Below, piece after piece: positions 17,209-26,060 of a stretch of DNA of 64,000 nt; the first letter of the stretch is position 1, and the number at the start of each line of letters is the position of its first letter. The notes below the pieces were generated by a model. That model saw nothing but the letters and a program-made list of their open reading frames with translations, did not search any database and was not told the origin of the DNA. Source of the stretch: Eubacteriaceae bacterium UBA6119 (GTDB lineage Bacteria; Bacillota; Clostridia; Eubacteriales; UBA1433); NCBI GenBank assembly GCA_002423395.1, contig DIVZ01000005.1, positions 248,001-312,000 of the forward strand, read 5' to 3'. The position numbers and the translations under genes were made by a program.

Positions 17209-17221
17209 AAAGAGGTGTTAT

Positions 17222-17953
17222 ATGAGTTTTTTGGATTTAATTAAAAACAGCGTAATAAAAGAGTTTACAGGCACCATAACAGTGGGAAGCGTCATGCTTG
17301 CGGTTTTAATTTCTTTTATTATTGCACTATTCATAGTCTTTATTTATCGTAAAACATTTACGGGAGTTGTGTACTCCAAATCATTTGTTTTATGCATCAT
17401 ACTGCTGTCGATGATAACGGCGCTTATCATTAAGACAATCAGTTCAAACCTGGCATTATCTTTGGGCATGGTCGGCGCTTTGTCCATTGTAAGATTCCGT
17501 ACAGCTGTAAAAGAGCCTGTAGATACTGCTTTTATGTTTTGGTCAATAGCGGCAGGTATTATGTCTGGCGCGGGACTTTATTTAATAGCCCTAATCGGCT
17601 CGCTTATTCTGGGTGTCATATATTATATAAGTTTTGGCATGGGATTTAAATTTAAAAGCCAATATCTTTTAGTATTAAGATATAATTTAGTAAGTGAAAA
17701 TGAAATTGTAAAAAGAGTGCATGCGCTTCCCAAATATAAACTGAAAAGCAAATCATTTTCAAAAAACATAATAGAATCTACATATGAAATTGAGCTTTTC
17801 GGAAAAAATAAGAAAAAAAGCAAAGCGGCATCACGTCAGGCAGCAGTTGCGTTAAAAGGGGAAGACGAGAGCGGGATACTTTATTATTTTAAAGATATTG
17901 AGGGATTGCTTAATGTCAGCCTGATAAGCTACCAAAATGATTTCGGCGAATAA
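17222..17953 (+). CDS. DUF4956 domain membrane protein
   Basis: 243 residues. Three or four membrane helices occupy about residues 20-150, with the conserved LSLGMVGALSIVRFRTAVK of DUF4956 proteins between them. The C-terminal 90 residues are soluble and lysine-rich. Function is unknown, but DUF4956 genes commonly sit beside VTC-domain genes and are thought to act with them at the membrane. It is the last gene of the block, followed by a strong terminator. Confidence 0.9.
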   Translation: MSFLDLIKNSVIKEFTGTITVGSVMLAVLISFIIALFIVFIYRKTFTGVVYSKSFVLCIILLSMITALIIKTISSNLALSLGMVGALSIVRFRTAVKEPVDTAFMFWSIAAGIMSGAGLYLIALIGSLILGVIYYISFGMGFKFKSQYLLVLRYNLVSENEIVKRVHALPKYKLKSKSFSKNIIESTYEIELFGKNKKKSKAASRQAAVALKGEDESGILYYFKDIEGLLNVSLISYQNDFGE

Positions 17954-17958
17954 ACAAT

Positions 17959-17994
17959 AAAAAAAGACTTTCTGTAAAAGAAAGTCTTTTTTTA
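17959..17994 (+). terminator. Intrinsic terminator of the CotH/VTC/DUF4956 block
   Basis: AAAAAGACTTTC pairs with GAAAGTCTTTTT around a short loop, followed by more T. Confidence 0.9.
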
Positions 17995-18008
17995 TTGTCT
18001 CATTTTAA

Positions 18009-18038
18009 TCATAAAACATGTCCCTATATTCATACATA
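18009..18038 (+). promoter_or_regulatory. Possible sigma-E promoter of the spoIIIA operon
   Basis: CATACATA at 18031 resembles the sigma-E -10 (CATACANT) and TCATAAA 15 bases upstream weakly resembles the -35. The operon is sigma-E dependent in model species; the match here is partial. Confidence 0.35.
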
Positions 18039-18061
18039 TATTTTAAATGGGAGTAGTTTTT

Positions 18062-19015
18062 ATGAAAGATGTTTTAAATGATATTAAAGAAAATATATTG
18101 ATTCATTTTCCGCCTGATTTATCAAAGTGCGTAAATAATACAAGCTCTGATGTGCTTAGTAATTTAAATGAAATACGACTAAGGGCAAATAAAGCGGTAA
18201 CTGCAAATGCAGGCAGCGAGTACACTCTTGATCAGAACGGTTTTTCAGTAAACGCAAACGCGCCTGTTATGGCATCCGCCGAAGATATAAAGACAATATT
18301 CTATTCTGCCGTAAGACAGTCTCCGTACGCATTCGAAGAAGAAATAAAAAACGGATACATCACGCTTAAAGGAGGACACAGGGTGGGACTTTGCGGACGG
18401 GCTGTACAGTCCGGGCAAGAGATAGCGACTATAAAAAATATAAGCAGTTTAAATATCAGAATAAGCAAAGAGATACTTTGTGCCGCAAGCGAAGTTATGC
18501 CGCTTATTACGAATGAAGGAAGAATTTTAAATACGCTTATAATTTCCGCTCCGTCGTGCGGAAAAACAACCGTACTGCGTGATATTATCCGCAGACTTTC
18601 CGACGGCATCGGTTGCCTTGCTCACAATATTGCAGTTGCGGACGAACGCGGAGAAATTGCGGCGTGCGCGAACGGCATAGCGCAAAACGATGTTGGCAGC
18701 CGCACAGATATTTTTGACGCCGTAGGCAAAGCGCAGGGCATTATGAGCTTGATACGCAGTATGTCTCCCATGGTTATCGCAACAGACGAAGTGGGCACAT
18801 ATGAAGATGCCAAAGCTTTAAGAGCAGCGTCGCTTTGCGGCGTGAAAATGCTTTGCACGGCTCATGCGTACGATATAGAAGACATGCTCACAGATAAAGA
18901 TGCTGTAAAAAAGGAAATATGCAGCTTGTTTGAGAGAATTGTAGTGCTTAAAAACACAAAAAGACCCGGAGAAATTAAAGCTGTATACAATGCTAATTAT
19001 GAAAGGATTATGTAA
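18062..19015 (+). CDS. spoIIIAA: Stage III sporulation protein AA (secretion-like ATPase)
   Basis: About 317 residues. It is the ATPase of the mother-cell side of the SpoIIIA-SpoIIQ channel that feeds the forespore. SAPSCGKTTVLRDIIRRLSD is the Walker A region and MVIATDEVGTYED the Walker B. The usual first glycine of Walker A is a serine here (S-A-P-S-C-G-K-T). KGGHRVGLCGRAVQSGQ matches the family RG-loop. The ATG at 18062 is preceded by GGGAG; the alternative at 18047 has no site. The stop overlaps spoIIIAB by one base. Confidence 0.95.
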   Translation: MKDVLNDIKENILIHFPPDLSKCVNNTSSDVLSNLNEIRLRANKAVTANAGSEYTLDQNGFSVNANAPVMASAEDIKTIFYSAVRQSPYAFEEEIKNGYITLKGGHRVGLCGRAVQSGQEIATIKNISSLNIRISKEILCAASEVMPLITNEGRILNTLIISAPSCGKTTVLRDIIRRLSDGIGCLAHNIAVADERGEIAACANGIAQNDVGSRTDIFDAVGKAQGIMSLIRSMSPMVIATDEVGTYEDAKALRAASLCGVKMLCTAHAYDIEDMLTDKDAVKKEICSLFERIVVLKNTKRPGEIKAVYNANYERIM

Positions 19016-19527
19016 TGAAAATTATACTCCTATCTGTTTTATTCATTATGCCGATTGCTATTGGATTTCATTTATCTAAAAAAACCGAAAAATGCTACAA
19101 GAATTTAAAATATCTTAATATGTGTCTTGAAAAAATTCATATACAAATAACTCAGTACTTAATACCTCTGGGAGATATATTTTACGAATTGTCTAAAGAA
19201 GAAATAAAACCAATGGACGAGATATTTTTAAGCATCTGCAAAGGAATAGAAAACGGCGGACAGACTTTTAAATATGTGTTTTATAGTGAGTTTGAATTAA
19301 AAAAAGAAACTCTGGGTTTTGCAAATGAGGAAATGGATTTAATCAAAAATATCAGCGAACTCATGGGTTCAAGCAATGTTACAGGACAGGAAAAATACTT
19401 GGCAGGACTAATAAAATCATCAGAAAAACTGCTTACATATCGCGAAGAGCAATATAAGACTAAAGCGTCATCATATAAAAAGCTTGGAATTTTAGCAGGT
19501 GCGTTTTTGGTAATTGTATTTTTATGA
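19015..19527 (+). CDS. spoIIIAB: Stage III sporulation protein AB
   Basis: 170 residues, normal length. An N-terminal membrane helix (MKIILLSVLFIMPIAIGFHL) and a C-terminal one (YKKLGILAGAFLVIVFL) bracket a helical domain similar to the GspF fold, the topology known for SpoIIIAB. It is part of the mother-cell membrane base of the SpoIIIA complex. The start ATG overlaps the spoIIIAA stop (TAATG), and the order AA-AB-AC-AD is conserved. Confidence 0.93.
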   Translation: MKIILLSVLFIMPIAIGFHLSKKTEKCYKNLKYLNMCLEKIHIQITQYLIPLGDIFYELSKEEIKPMDEIFLSICKGIENGGQTFKYVFYSEFELKKETLGFANEEMDLIKNISELMGSSNVTGQEKYLAGLIKSSEKLLTYREEQYKTKASSYKKLGILAGAFLVIVFL

Positions 19528-19540
19528 AAGGATCATTTAT

Positions 19541-19738
19541 ATGGATATAAGTATAATTTTAAAAATTGCAGGCATAGCGCTGGTGACAACAATAATTAAC
19601 CAAATTTTAAAAAGGACAGATAAAGAAGACTTGGCTTCGCTTGTGACGCTGACGGGAGTAATTGTTATACTCGGCATAATACTCAGTATGCTGTCAGATT
19701 TGTTTGCAACCGTAAAGACAATGTTCGATTTGTATTGA
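19541..19738 (+). CDS. spoIIIAC: Stage III sporulation protein AC
   Basis: 65 residues with two membrane helices, beginning MDISIILKIAGIALVTTIIN; AAGGATC lies ahead of this ATG. The longer frame from 19514 overlaps spoIIIAB and is not used. Family members are 65-68 residues, and the highly conserved QILKRTDKEDLASLVTLTG matches. It is a small membrane subunit of the SpoIIIA channel. Confidence 0.95.
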   Translation: MDISIILKIAGIALVTTIINQILKRTDKEDLASLVTLTGVIVILGIILSMLSDLFATVKTMFDLY

Positions 19739-19739
19739 T

Positions 19740-20126
19740 ATGCCGATACTGAAAATTTGCGTAACAGTCATAATAGGCGCAATTGCCGTTATGATTATAA
19801 GGGAACACAATAAAGAATACGCCCTCTATATTGGCACTGCATGCGGTATTGTAGTATTGTATTTTTGCCTGGGCTATATTGCCCAGATACTTCAAGCTGT
19901 AAATACAATATCTACAGATTACGGAATAAGGCAGGATATTATTGAGCCTGTTTTTAAAATCACCGCTACAACTTATATAGCGAAATTTTCTTCGGATATT
20001 TTAAAGGATGCCAATTTATCTTCAATGTCTGAAAAAATTGAGATATTTGCAAAGCTGTATATATTATTTCTGACAATTCCTATATTAACTGAACTTTTAA
20101 ATTTTATTTTAGAGCTTTTGGGGTAG
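19740..20126 (+). CDS. spoIIIAD: Stage III sporulation protein AD
   Basis: 128 residues, four predicted helices, full family length. It shares the fold repeated in SpoIIIAC/AE, with the conserved KFSSDILKDANLSSMSEKIE segment. It begins one base after the spoIIIAC stop and is followed three bases later by spoIIIAE, so all are translated from one mRNA. Confidence 0.94.
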   Translation: MPILKICVTVIIGAIAVMIIREHNKEYALYIGTACGIVVLYFCLGYIAQILQAVNTISTDYGIRQDIIEPVFKITATTYIAKFSSDILKDANLSSMSEKIEIFAKLYILFLTIPILTELLNFILELLG

Positions 20127-20129
20127 AGC

Positions 20130-21305
20130 ATGGCAAAGAAAACCGTAATTATTTTAGCACTGCTTATAACATTGTTATTATCTCCGGCTAGTTTATGCGC
20201 TTCATCTATTTCAGGTTCAATTTCCGGATCTGACAGCGCTCAGAATATTATACAAGAAAGCGGACTTGATGATATTGAGCCTTATTATAATTCCGAAATT
20301 TCGCAGTATTTAAATAACGACAGTTTTATGGACGCATTAATGAGCTATTTAAAAGGCGAAGATATATCTGAACTATCATTCGGAGAAATACTAAAAGAGC
20401 TTGCCATTGCTGCATTTCATGACAATATCGGTTCCGTTGCTTTAATTGTGGCATTTATTATATTTTTATCTTTAATTAACATGCTGACAAGCTCCGTAGG
20501 AAGCACGCAAAGCAACCAGGCCGCGTTTTACGCCGTTTTCTTAATGCTCTTAATAATCCTGGTTACGTTTGTTTATCAAATAGTTAATTCAGTCAATGTA
20601 ACGGTTAGCAGCATGTCGGAATTTATGAATGTTTTAATGGTTCCGCTTTTAAGCCTTATGGCAATGAGCGGAGCGGTATCAACAGCGGCGATACTTAGCC
20701 CCATGCTCTTATTTTATATAGATTTTATCGCATCAATTATCAAAACAGTAATTGTGCCGCTTTTTATGCTGTCGTTTGCTGTAGGTATTATTAACCAGGC
20801 GGCGCTTGAGCTTAAGCTGAAGAGTTTTGAGAAATTAATTAAGCAAGCCGCCTACTTCATAATGGGACTTGTTATGCTGTCGTTCGGGGCGATGAGCGCA
20901 ATTAAGGGGATTGCTTTTTCATCATTGGACGGCGTTATGGGTAAAAGCGTAAAATACGCGGTAAGCAACTTAATTCCTGTAGTGGGCAGATTTTTATCGG
21001 ACAGCGCCGATACCGTAGCATCTGTCTCCTTAATTATTAAAAACGGAGCCGGCTTTATTGCATACATAATCCTTTTGTTTATTGTTCTTGTTCCCATTAT
21101 AAAAACGGGAGTAATTATTCTTTTGCTTAAAGCAAGCGCGGCTATTACCGAGCCTATATCGGACGAGCGATGCACGGCTTTAATAGAAACTGCGGCTAAT
21201 GCGATGATGAACATACTTTCCTGCATGGTTTTATGCGCGGTTATGTTTTTTATATTCATCGCGATTGTATGCACAATGTCAAATTACGCCGCGATGCTGA
21301 GGTAG
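20130..21305 (+). CDS. spoIIIAE: Stage III sporulation protein AE
   Basis: 391 residues. A cleavable signal-like N-terminus (KKTVIILALLITLLLSPASL) is followed by a short extracytoplasmic region and eight or so membrane helices, as in known SpoIIIAE. It is the largest membrane component of the SpoIIIA channel and required for late forespore gene expression. Hydrophobic blocks such as LMVPLLSLMAMSGAVSTAAI are characteristic. Confidence 0.95.
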   Translation: MAKKTVIILALLITLLLSPASLCASSISGSISGSDSAQNIIQESGLDDIEPYYNSEISQYLNNDSFMDALMSYLKGEDISELSFGEILKELAIAAFHDNIGSVALIVAFIIFLSLINMLTSSVGSTQSNQAAFYAVFLMLLIILVTFVYQIVNSVNVTVSSMSEFMNVLMVPLLSLMAMSGAVSTAAILSPMLLFYIDFIASIIKTVIVPLFMLSFAVGIINQAALELKLKSFEKLIKQAAYFIMGLVMLSFGAMSAIKGIAFSSLDGVMGKSVKYAVSNLIPVVGRFLSDSADTVASVSLIIKNGAGFIAYIILLFIVLVPIIKTGVIILLLKASAAITEPISDERCTALIETAANAMMNILSCMVLCAVMFFIFIAIVCTMSNYAAMLR

Positions 21306-21308
21306 GAT

Positions 21309-21782
21309 ATGGAACAGATTACATCGTTTGTAAGACAAATACTTATAACGGCGATATTTTTTTCGATAATCATAATAATTGTGCCTGACGAAAAATATAA
21401 AAAATATATTAAGTTTTTTTGCAGCGCTTTTCTCGCTGTAATGCTTATATCACCTATTAAATCGCTTCTTGACGCAGACAGCTTTGTATATAATTCGAGC
21501 TCCTACGAAGTAAGCACAAAACAAGAGTATGAAGATATTCAAGGCAAGGTTGTACAAAAGCAATATATAAGCAATTTAAAAAACGAGATAAAAGATGATC
21601 TGGCTAAATATGATATTGACATATCTCGCGTAACAATAGCTCTAAAAGAAGATATGAGCGTAAATAGTGTGACAATAGATGCATACATTTCAAACAGCGC
21701 TAATATAAATAATTTAAGAGCGCAAATAAGCAAAAAACTTAATGTAGAGCAAAGTAATATAAAATTTAATAACGGAGAATAA
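21309..21782 (+). CDS. spoIIIAF: Stage III sporulation protein AF
   Basis: 157 residues. Two helices (about 10-28 and 36-52, separated by PDEKYKKYIKFFCSAFLAVM) precede a soluble ring-building-motif-like domain (about 85-155) as in SpoIIIAF/AG/AH. It lies between AE and AG with three-base and two-base gaps. The soluble domain would face the space between the mother cell and forespore membranes. Confidence 0.92.
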   Translation: MEQITSFVRQILITAIFFSIIIIIVPDEKYKKYIKFFCSAFLAVMLISPIKSLLDADSFVYNSSSYEVSTKQEYEDIQGKVVQKQYISNLKNEIKDDLAKYDIDISRVTIALKEDMSVNSVTIDAYISNSANINNLRAQISKKLNVEQSNIKFNNGE

Positions 21783-21784
21783 AA

Positions 21785-22324
21785 ATGAGTTTAAAAAACT
21801 TATTTAACGATTTTAAGTTTGACAAGCTTTTTAGCAACAAAAAATTTTTCTACATAATTATTTTAATATGCGCCGGGATTGTTCTGTTTTGTTTTACATT
21901 TGATAACAGCGCAAGCGAAAACGCAACAGATAAAGACAGCACTACCTTATCGGCGTATAAAGCCGAGCTCACAAGTGATTTATGTTCGATCTTAAGTAAA
22001 ATCGACGGCGTAGGCAAAGTAAATGTAATGATAACTTTTAATACCGATACAAATACCGAAGTTGTATATAACATAAAAGAAACTTCATCGAGCAGCAGTC
22101 AGAATTCTTCCAACACAACAATAAGCAAAGACGCGGTTATGATGAAAGACGGCAATGTAAATATGCCTTACACAATAAAAAATGAAATACCCGAAATTAA
22201 GGGGGTGCTTATTGTAGCGCAGGGCGCTGAAGATGAAAACATAAAAAAGAAAATAAAAGATGCCGTAGTAACGGTTTTAAAAATACCTGCATACAGGGCA
22301 GTTGTACTGCCGATGGGTAAATAA
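21785..22324 (+). CDS. spoIIIAG: Stage III sporulation protein AG
   Basis: 179 residues. One membrane helix (about 21-38) is followed by the ring-forming domain: ILSKIDGVGKVNVMITF and IPEIKGVLIVAQGAED are the conserved beta-strand/helix motifs of SpoIIIAG, which forms a large ring in the intermembrane space. A serine-rich insertion near residues 100-112 (ETSSSSSQNSSNTT) is a typical variable loop. Confidence 0.94.
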   Translation: MSLKNLFNDFKFDKLFSNKKFFYIIILICAGIVLFCFTFDNSASENATDKDSTTLSAYKAELTSDLCSILSKIDGVGKVNVMITFNTDTNTEVVYNIKETSSSSSQNSSNTTISKDAVMMKDGNVNMPYTIKNEIPEIKGVLIVAQGAEDENIKKKIKDAVVTVLKIPAYRAVVLPMGK

Positions 22325-22348
22325 TTATATTGTTCAGGAGGTCTAAAA

Positions 22349-22903
22349 ATGCCAAAAACAAAAAATAAGGGTCTGCTGGTAATAGCGCTGGTGGCGATTC
22401 TGGCGGCGGCGACGACTGTTAATTATAAGTTATCGGAAAAAAGCAACACAGCAAGCACTGATACAAACAAAAGCGGCGTCATTAATGCGGAACTTGTAAA
22501 CAACTCATATTCAGAAGAGGATGTTATGACATCGGCAACAGGAGTTGACAGTAAGTTTTTTTCCGAGTACAGAACTCAGAGAGAAAACACTCGTTCGCAA
22601 AATATAAGCCTGCTTGAAGGAATAGTGTCCGATTCTACCAGCACTTCGGATATGGTTAAAAACGCGCAGCAGGAAATAATAAATTTAACAAAGCTTTCGG
22701 AAAAAGAAATGGTGGTTGAAAATCTTATAAAAGCAAAGGGATTTAAAGACGTTATTGTTTTTATCCACGAGGGATACGTAAATGTTGTGGTGGATGCAAC
22801 GCAGCTAACCACCGCTCAGGCCTCGCAGATTCAGGATGTTGCCGTAAAAGAATGCAGCGTTGAGGCAAGCAAAGTATGCATTGCGGTATCGAAAGCTAAA
22901 TAG
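22349..22903 (+). CDS. spoIIIAH: Stage III sporulation protein AH
   Basis: 184 residues. A single N-terminal helix (KGLLVIALVAILAAATTVNY) is followed by an extracytoplasmic YscJ/FliF-like domain (about 95-182), which in model species binds SpoIIQ from the forespore. The conserved ENLIKAKGFKDVIVFIHEGY is present. It is preceded by AGGAGG and is the last gene of the operon, ending before a strong terminator. Confidence 0.95.
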   Translation: MPKTKNKGLLVIALVAILAAATTVNYKLSEKSNTASTDTNKSGVINAELVNNSYSEEDVMTSATGVDSKFFSEYRTQRENTRSQNISLLEGIVSDSTSTSDMVKNAQQEIINLTKLSEKEMVVENLIKAKGFKDVIVFIHEGYVNVVVDATQLTTAQASQIQDVAVKECSVEASKVCIAVSKAK

Positions 22904-22930
22904 TAAACAATTATAGATTATAAAAAATAT

Positions 22931-22966
22931 AAAAACAGAAAGATTTTATCTTTCTGTTTTTTCTTA
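22931..22966 (+). terminator. Intrinsic terminator of the spoIIIA operon
   Basis: A 13-bp perfect stem (22931-22943 with 22949-22961) is followed by a T run. Confidence 0.92.
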
Positions 22967-23017
22967 ATTAAAGACAGTCAAATATCGTTTATTAAGTAAA
23001 GATAAACAGTCAAATTT

Positions 23018-23587
23018 TTAGGGGCTAATTATTGATAAGTTTTTTTCGGGTTTATTTTTTACAAGTAAAATTATGGTACTGATTACGTCCAAAATAAAGC
23101 AAATTTGAAGTAAAACATGAATTAGTAACTGTATTGCAGTAAGTTTTTTATGTTTATATAAAAGAGCAGTAAAACCTATGCCGTAAACAGATGTATATAA
23201 TACTGAAAGATATGTAATTAAAATTGGGGTGATTACGGAAAATATAGCAAGACCAAGCGTCAAAATAAATCATACTGTATACAAACAAAAGTAAAATATA
23301 AAATTTACTAAAAAATATGGAACAGCGCCAAGCTTAATTAATTTCATATATTTACGAAGGGAATTATAATCATTATTTCTAAATAATTTGATTGAATTTA
23401 TAATATTTATTATTGCTAACACTATGTTATATGCTGCGTTTAAACCAATAATAAGGTAATTAAGCCATTGCATTAAATCGAAATTGTCATATTGGGTAAT
23501 AGACCAAATTATATTAAAAATCAGCATTAAGACAGCCGAGAAAAAAACTAGATAAATTCCTACAAGCGTATATTTCGCTAATTTCAT
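23018..23587 (-). pseudogene. Membrane protein gene interrupted by an in-frame TGA
   Basis: Two open stretches (23270-23587, 105 residues; 23018-23263, about 81 residues) are in the same frame and separated only by a TGA (23270-23272) and two codons. Together they make a protein of about 189 residues with six hydrophobic helices evenly spread over both parts. A strong AAGGAG site precedes the start at 23587, whereas the second part begins only at a TTG without a site. This is best explained by a nonsense mutation in one gene, or a sequencing error; the family is not recognised. The truncated 105-residue product would keep three helices. Confidence 0.7.
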
Positions 23588-23813
23588 TTTTACTCCTTAA
23601 ATACTTTCATATGAATATAATTAAATAAATAGCAAGTTATTACTATTATATATCATTTTTTATTATTTTAATTATAAAATTAAATATTAAAATTCAAAAC
23701 AATGATATTCTTTATCAAATTTTATTTCATTTTCACCAGAAAATACATTGAATAAATATTTTCAAACAACTAACAATAATTCAGATAATCAATAAATCTT
23801 AGCGGAGAAGAAT

Positions 23814-25076
23814 ATGAAGAAAAAATATTTGTTTATACCCATATTGCTGTTAGTTGTAACGGCCTTTATAATATCGGTCGTTTATCCATTAAATAAAGAA
23901 GTTTGCATAATAAAAGGGCGGGATACAACACTCTCGCTTCCTTCTTATATATCTGTGACAGCTTCAATTGACGAAGAAGCAGTAGCCGTAAACGGCAGCG
24001 TCACAAAAAAGTTCGAAATTTCACCAAGCAATCCGGCGACTATTAATTCAGAACAAACAGGAAATTTTAAAATCAATTTAAAAGCATGGGGGTTTATACC
24101 TGTAGGCTCTATTGATGTGCACGTTATACCCGATGTAAAACTTATACCGTGCGGCTGGCTTATCGGCGTAAAAATGAATACTAAAGGTGTTATAGTTGTA
24201 GGACTTGAAAATATTGAGACGGATGATTATAAAGAAGTCTGCCCTGCAAAAGATGCGGATATAAAAGTAGGAGACATTATATATGAACTTGACAATAAAG
24301 AAGTTAACCAAGCCGAAGATATAAAAGAAATACTGAAAGATAAAAAAAATAAAGCTGTAGAAGTAAAACTAAAAAGAGGCGAGCAGTATATTACCACAAA
24401 AATATCGGCAGTGCTTTCTGCTGACGGCTCATATATGATAGGGCTTTGGGCAAGGGATAATATAGCGGGAATAGGCACAATGACTTTTATCAACGCCGAT
24501 AAAACGCTATTCGGAGCGCTCGGTCATTCTATAAATGACGTTACGACGGGAATAATAGTTCCTGTAAAAGACGGAAGCATAGTAGATGCGCATGTAATAT
24601 CAGTTGTTGAAGGCAAAGAAGGCATACCGGGCGAAATAAAAGGTATTTTTTATAATGAAGATGATGAAATAGGACAATTAAGTAAAAACACCGAGTACGG
24701 CCTGTACGGCAAATTGCTGACGGTAAATAATAAAAGCGTTTCTGCGATGGAGATTGCCACACAAGCAGAGATAAAGACAGGCAAAGCGCAGATTTTATGT
24801 TGCATAGACAGCTCGGAGCCAAAATTATATGATATAGAAATTGAGAAGAAATATAACCAGCGTACTAAAAGCACTAAAAGCATGCTTATAAAGGTTACGG
24901 ATAAGGAGCTTCTTAAAAAAACAGGAGGCATTGTTCAGGGTATGAGCGGAAGCCCCATAATACAGGATGGCAAAATTATAGGCGCTGTTACCCACGTGCT
25001 TGTAAGCAATCCGCAAAAAGGATATGGGATATTTATCGAATGGATGGTTAATGAAGCGGGTTTAGATATTAATTAA
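23814..25076 (+). CDS. spoIVB: SpoIVB peptidase
   Basis: 420 residues, the usual size. An N-terminal membrane anchor (about 5-25) precedes a PDZ domain (about 115-205, GDIIYELDNKEVNQAEDIKE) and the serine peptidase domain. Catalytic residues are visible as His in GALGHSI and Ser380 in GMSGSPIIQDGKIIGAVTHV. SpoIVB is made in the forespore and cleaves SpoIVFA to trigger pro-sigma-K processing. It is directly followed by spo0A, a gene order conserved across spore formers. Confidence 0.95.
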   Translation: MKKKYLFIPILLLVVTAFIISVVYPLNKEVCIIKGRDTTLSLPSYISVTASIDEEAVAVNGSVTKKFEISPSNPATINSEQTGNFKINLKAWGFIPVGSIDVHVIPDVKLIPCGWLIGVKMNTKGVIVVGLENIETDDYKEVCPAKDADIKVGDIIYELDNKEVNQAEDIKEILKDKKNKAVEVKLKRGEQYITTKISAVLSADGSYMIGLWARDNIAGIGTMTFINADKTLFGALGHSINDVTTGIIVPVKDGSIVDAHVISVVEGKEGIPGEIKGIFYNEDDEIGQLSKNTEYGLYGKLLTVNNKSVSAMEIATQAEIKTGKAQILCCIDSSEPKLYDIEIEKKYNQRTKSTKSMLIKVTDKELLKKTGGIVQGMSGSPIIQDGKIIGAVTHVLVSNPQKGYGIFIEWMVNEAGLDIN

Positions 25077-25094
25077 CAAATTATAATTTTAATT

Positions 25095-25121
25095 GAAGGA
25101 TTTTTGAGAAATTAATAGAAT
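25095..25121 (+). promoter_or_regulatory. Sigma-H-like promoter of spo0A
   Basis: GAAGGATTT (25095-25103) matches the sigma-H -35 consensus RWAGGAXXT and AGAAT (25117-25121) matches the -10 HGAAT with a 13-base gap. It lies about 53 bases upstream of spo0A, whose sporulation promoter depends on sigma-H in Bacillus. Confidence 0.6.
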
Positions 25122-25174
25122 ATAAAAATCAGACGGGGAATAAAAAAGAAAAATTAAATAATAAGGAGGATGTA

Positions 25175-25966
25175 ATGATAAGCAAGGTAGCTTTGGCAGA
25201 TAATAACGCATCTTATATGGACAGCTTGGAAGATGTGTTAAATTTGACTAAAAAGTTTAAGGTTGTTGGGAAATTTACAAACGGGAAAGAATTAGCAGAT
25301 TTTTGCAACAGCAAAAATTGTCCCGATATTGTACTATCTGATATTTTTCTGTCTGAACTCGACGGTATAGAGGTAATGAACAAGCTAAGCAAAGCGTCTA
25401 AATACAAAATGCCCAAATTTGTTATAATCTCGGCATCCGGAAAAAATGATTTTATAAAAAACGCTATTGATGCGGGAGCGGCGTATTATTTAATCAAACC
25501 TATTGATAATAATATTGTTGTTAAACGCCTGCTGGATGTAAGCGAAAATAAATTTGTAAGCAAGTTTAATCTTAAAGATGAAGAAGAGGATATACAGTTC
25601 TATTCGGCTCAGGCATACGAAAAGCATATTACAAAAATGCTGCACGAAATTGGAGTGCCCGCACATATTAAAGGCTATATGTACTTAAGAGAAGCCATTA
25701 AAATGGTCGCCCAGGACACTAACCTGCTCGGCGCTATTACTAAAGAATTATATCCCGAACTTGCCGTAAAATTTAAAACAACTTCCAGCAGAGTTGAGCG
25801 AGCTATACGCCATGCCATAGAAGTGGCTTGGAGCAGAGGGAACATGGACACGCTTGACAGCATATTCGGCTATACTATAGATCAAAACAAAGGCAAGCCT
25901 ACAAATTCTGAATTCATAGCGATGATAGCGGATAAAATAAGGCTTGATAGAATGGTTGTGGTTTAA
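25175..25966 (+). CDS. spo0A: Sporulation master regulator Spo0A
   Basis: 263 residues. A receiver domain (1-125) has the phosphoacceptor Asp56 in DIVLSDIFLSELDG, Asp9 in the acidic pocket and the conserved Lys in YYLIKPID. The C-terminal Spo0A DNA-binding domain (about 145-263) contains the recognition segment SRVERAIRHAIEVAWSRGN. Phosphorylated Spo0A binds TTTGTCRAA boxes and starts sporulation. AAGGAGG precedes the ATG. The order spoIVB-spo0A and the sigma-H-like promoter are conserved features. Confidence 0.97.
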   Translation: MISKVALADNNASYMDSLEDVLNLTKKFKVVGKFTNGKELADFCNSKNCPDIVLSDIFLSELDGIEVMNKLSKASKYKMPKFVIISASGKNDFIKNAIDAGAAYYLIKPIDNNIVVKRLLDVSENKFVSKFNLKDEEEDIQFYSAQAYEKHITKMLHEIGVPAHIKGYMYLREAIKMVAQDTNLLGAITKELYPELAVKFKTTSSRVERAIRHAIEVAWSRGNMDTLDSIFGYTIDQNKGKPTNSEFIAMIADKIRLDRMVVV

Positions 25967-26060
25967 TATAAATTTAAATATGCAAATTAAGTGTAATCAA
26001 TTATCCGAGCAATATTAAAAGCAATATATAAAGCACCAGGAAATTGAATAAGCTTTTATA

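Noticed and set aside
20852..21274. A 140-codon frame antisense to spoIIIAE
   Set aside because: Shadow of a clearly real gene; it has no ribosome site or family signal.
23270..23272. Selenocysteine reading of the in-frame TGA
   Set aside because: It lies in a membrane helix of an unknown protein with no redox motif, and no evident selenocysteine-insertion hairpin follows.
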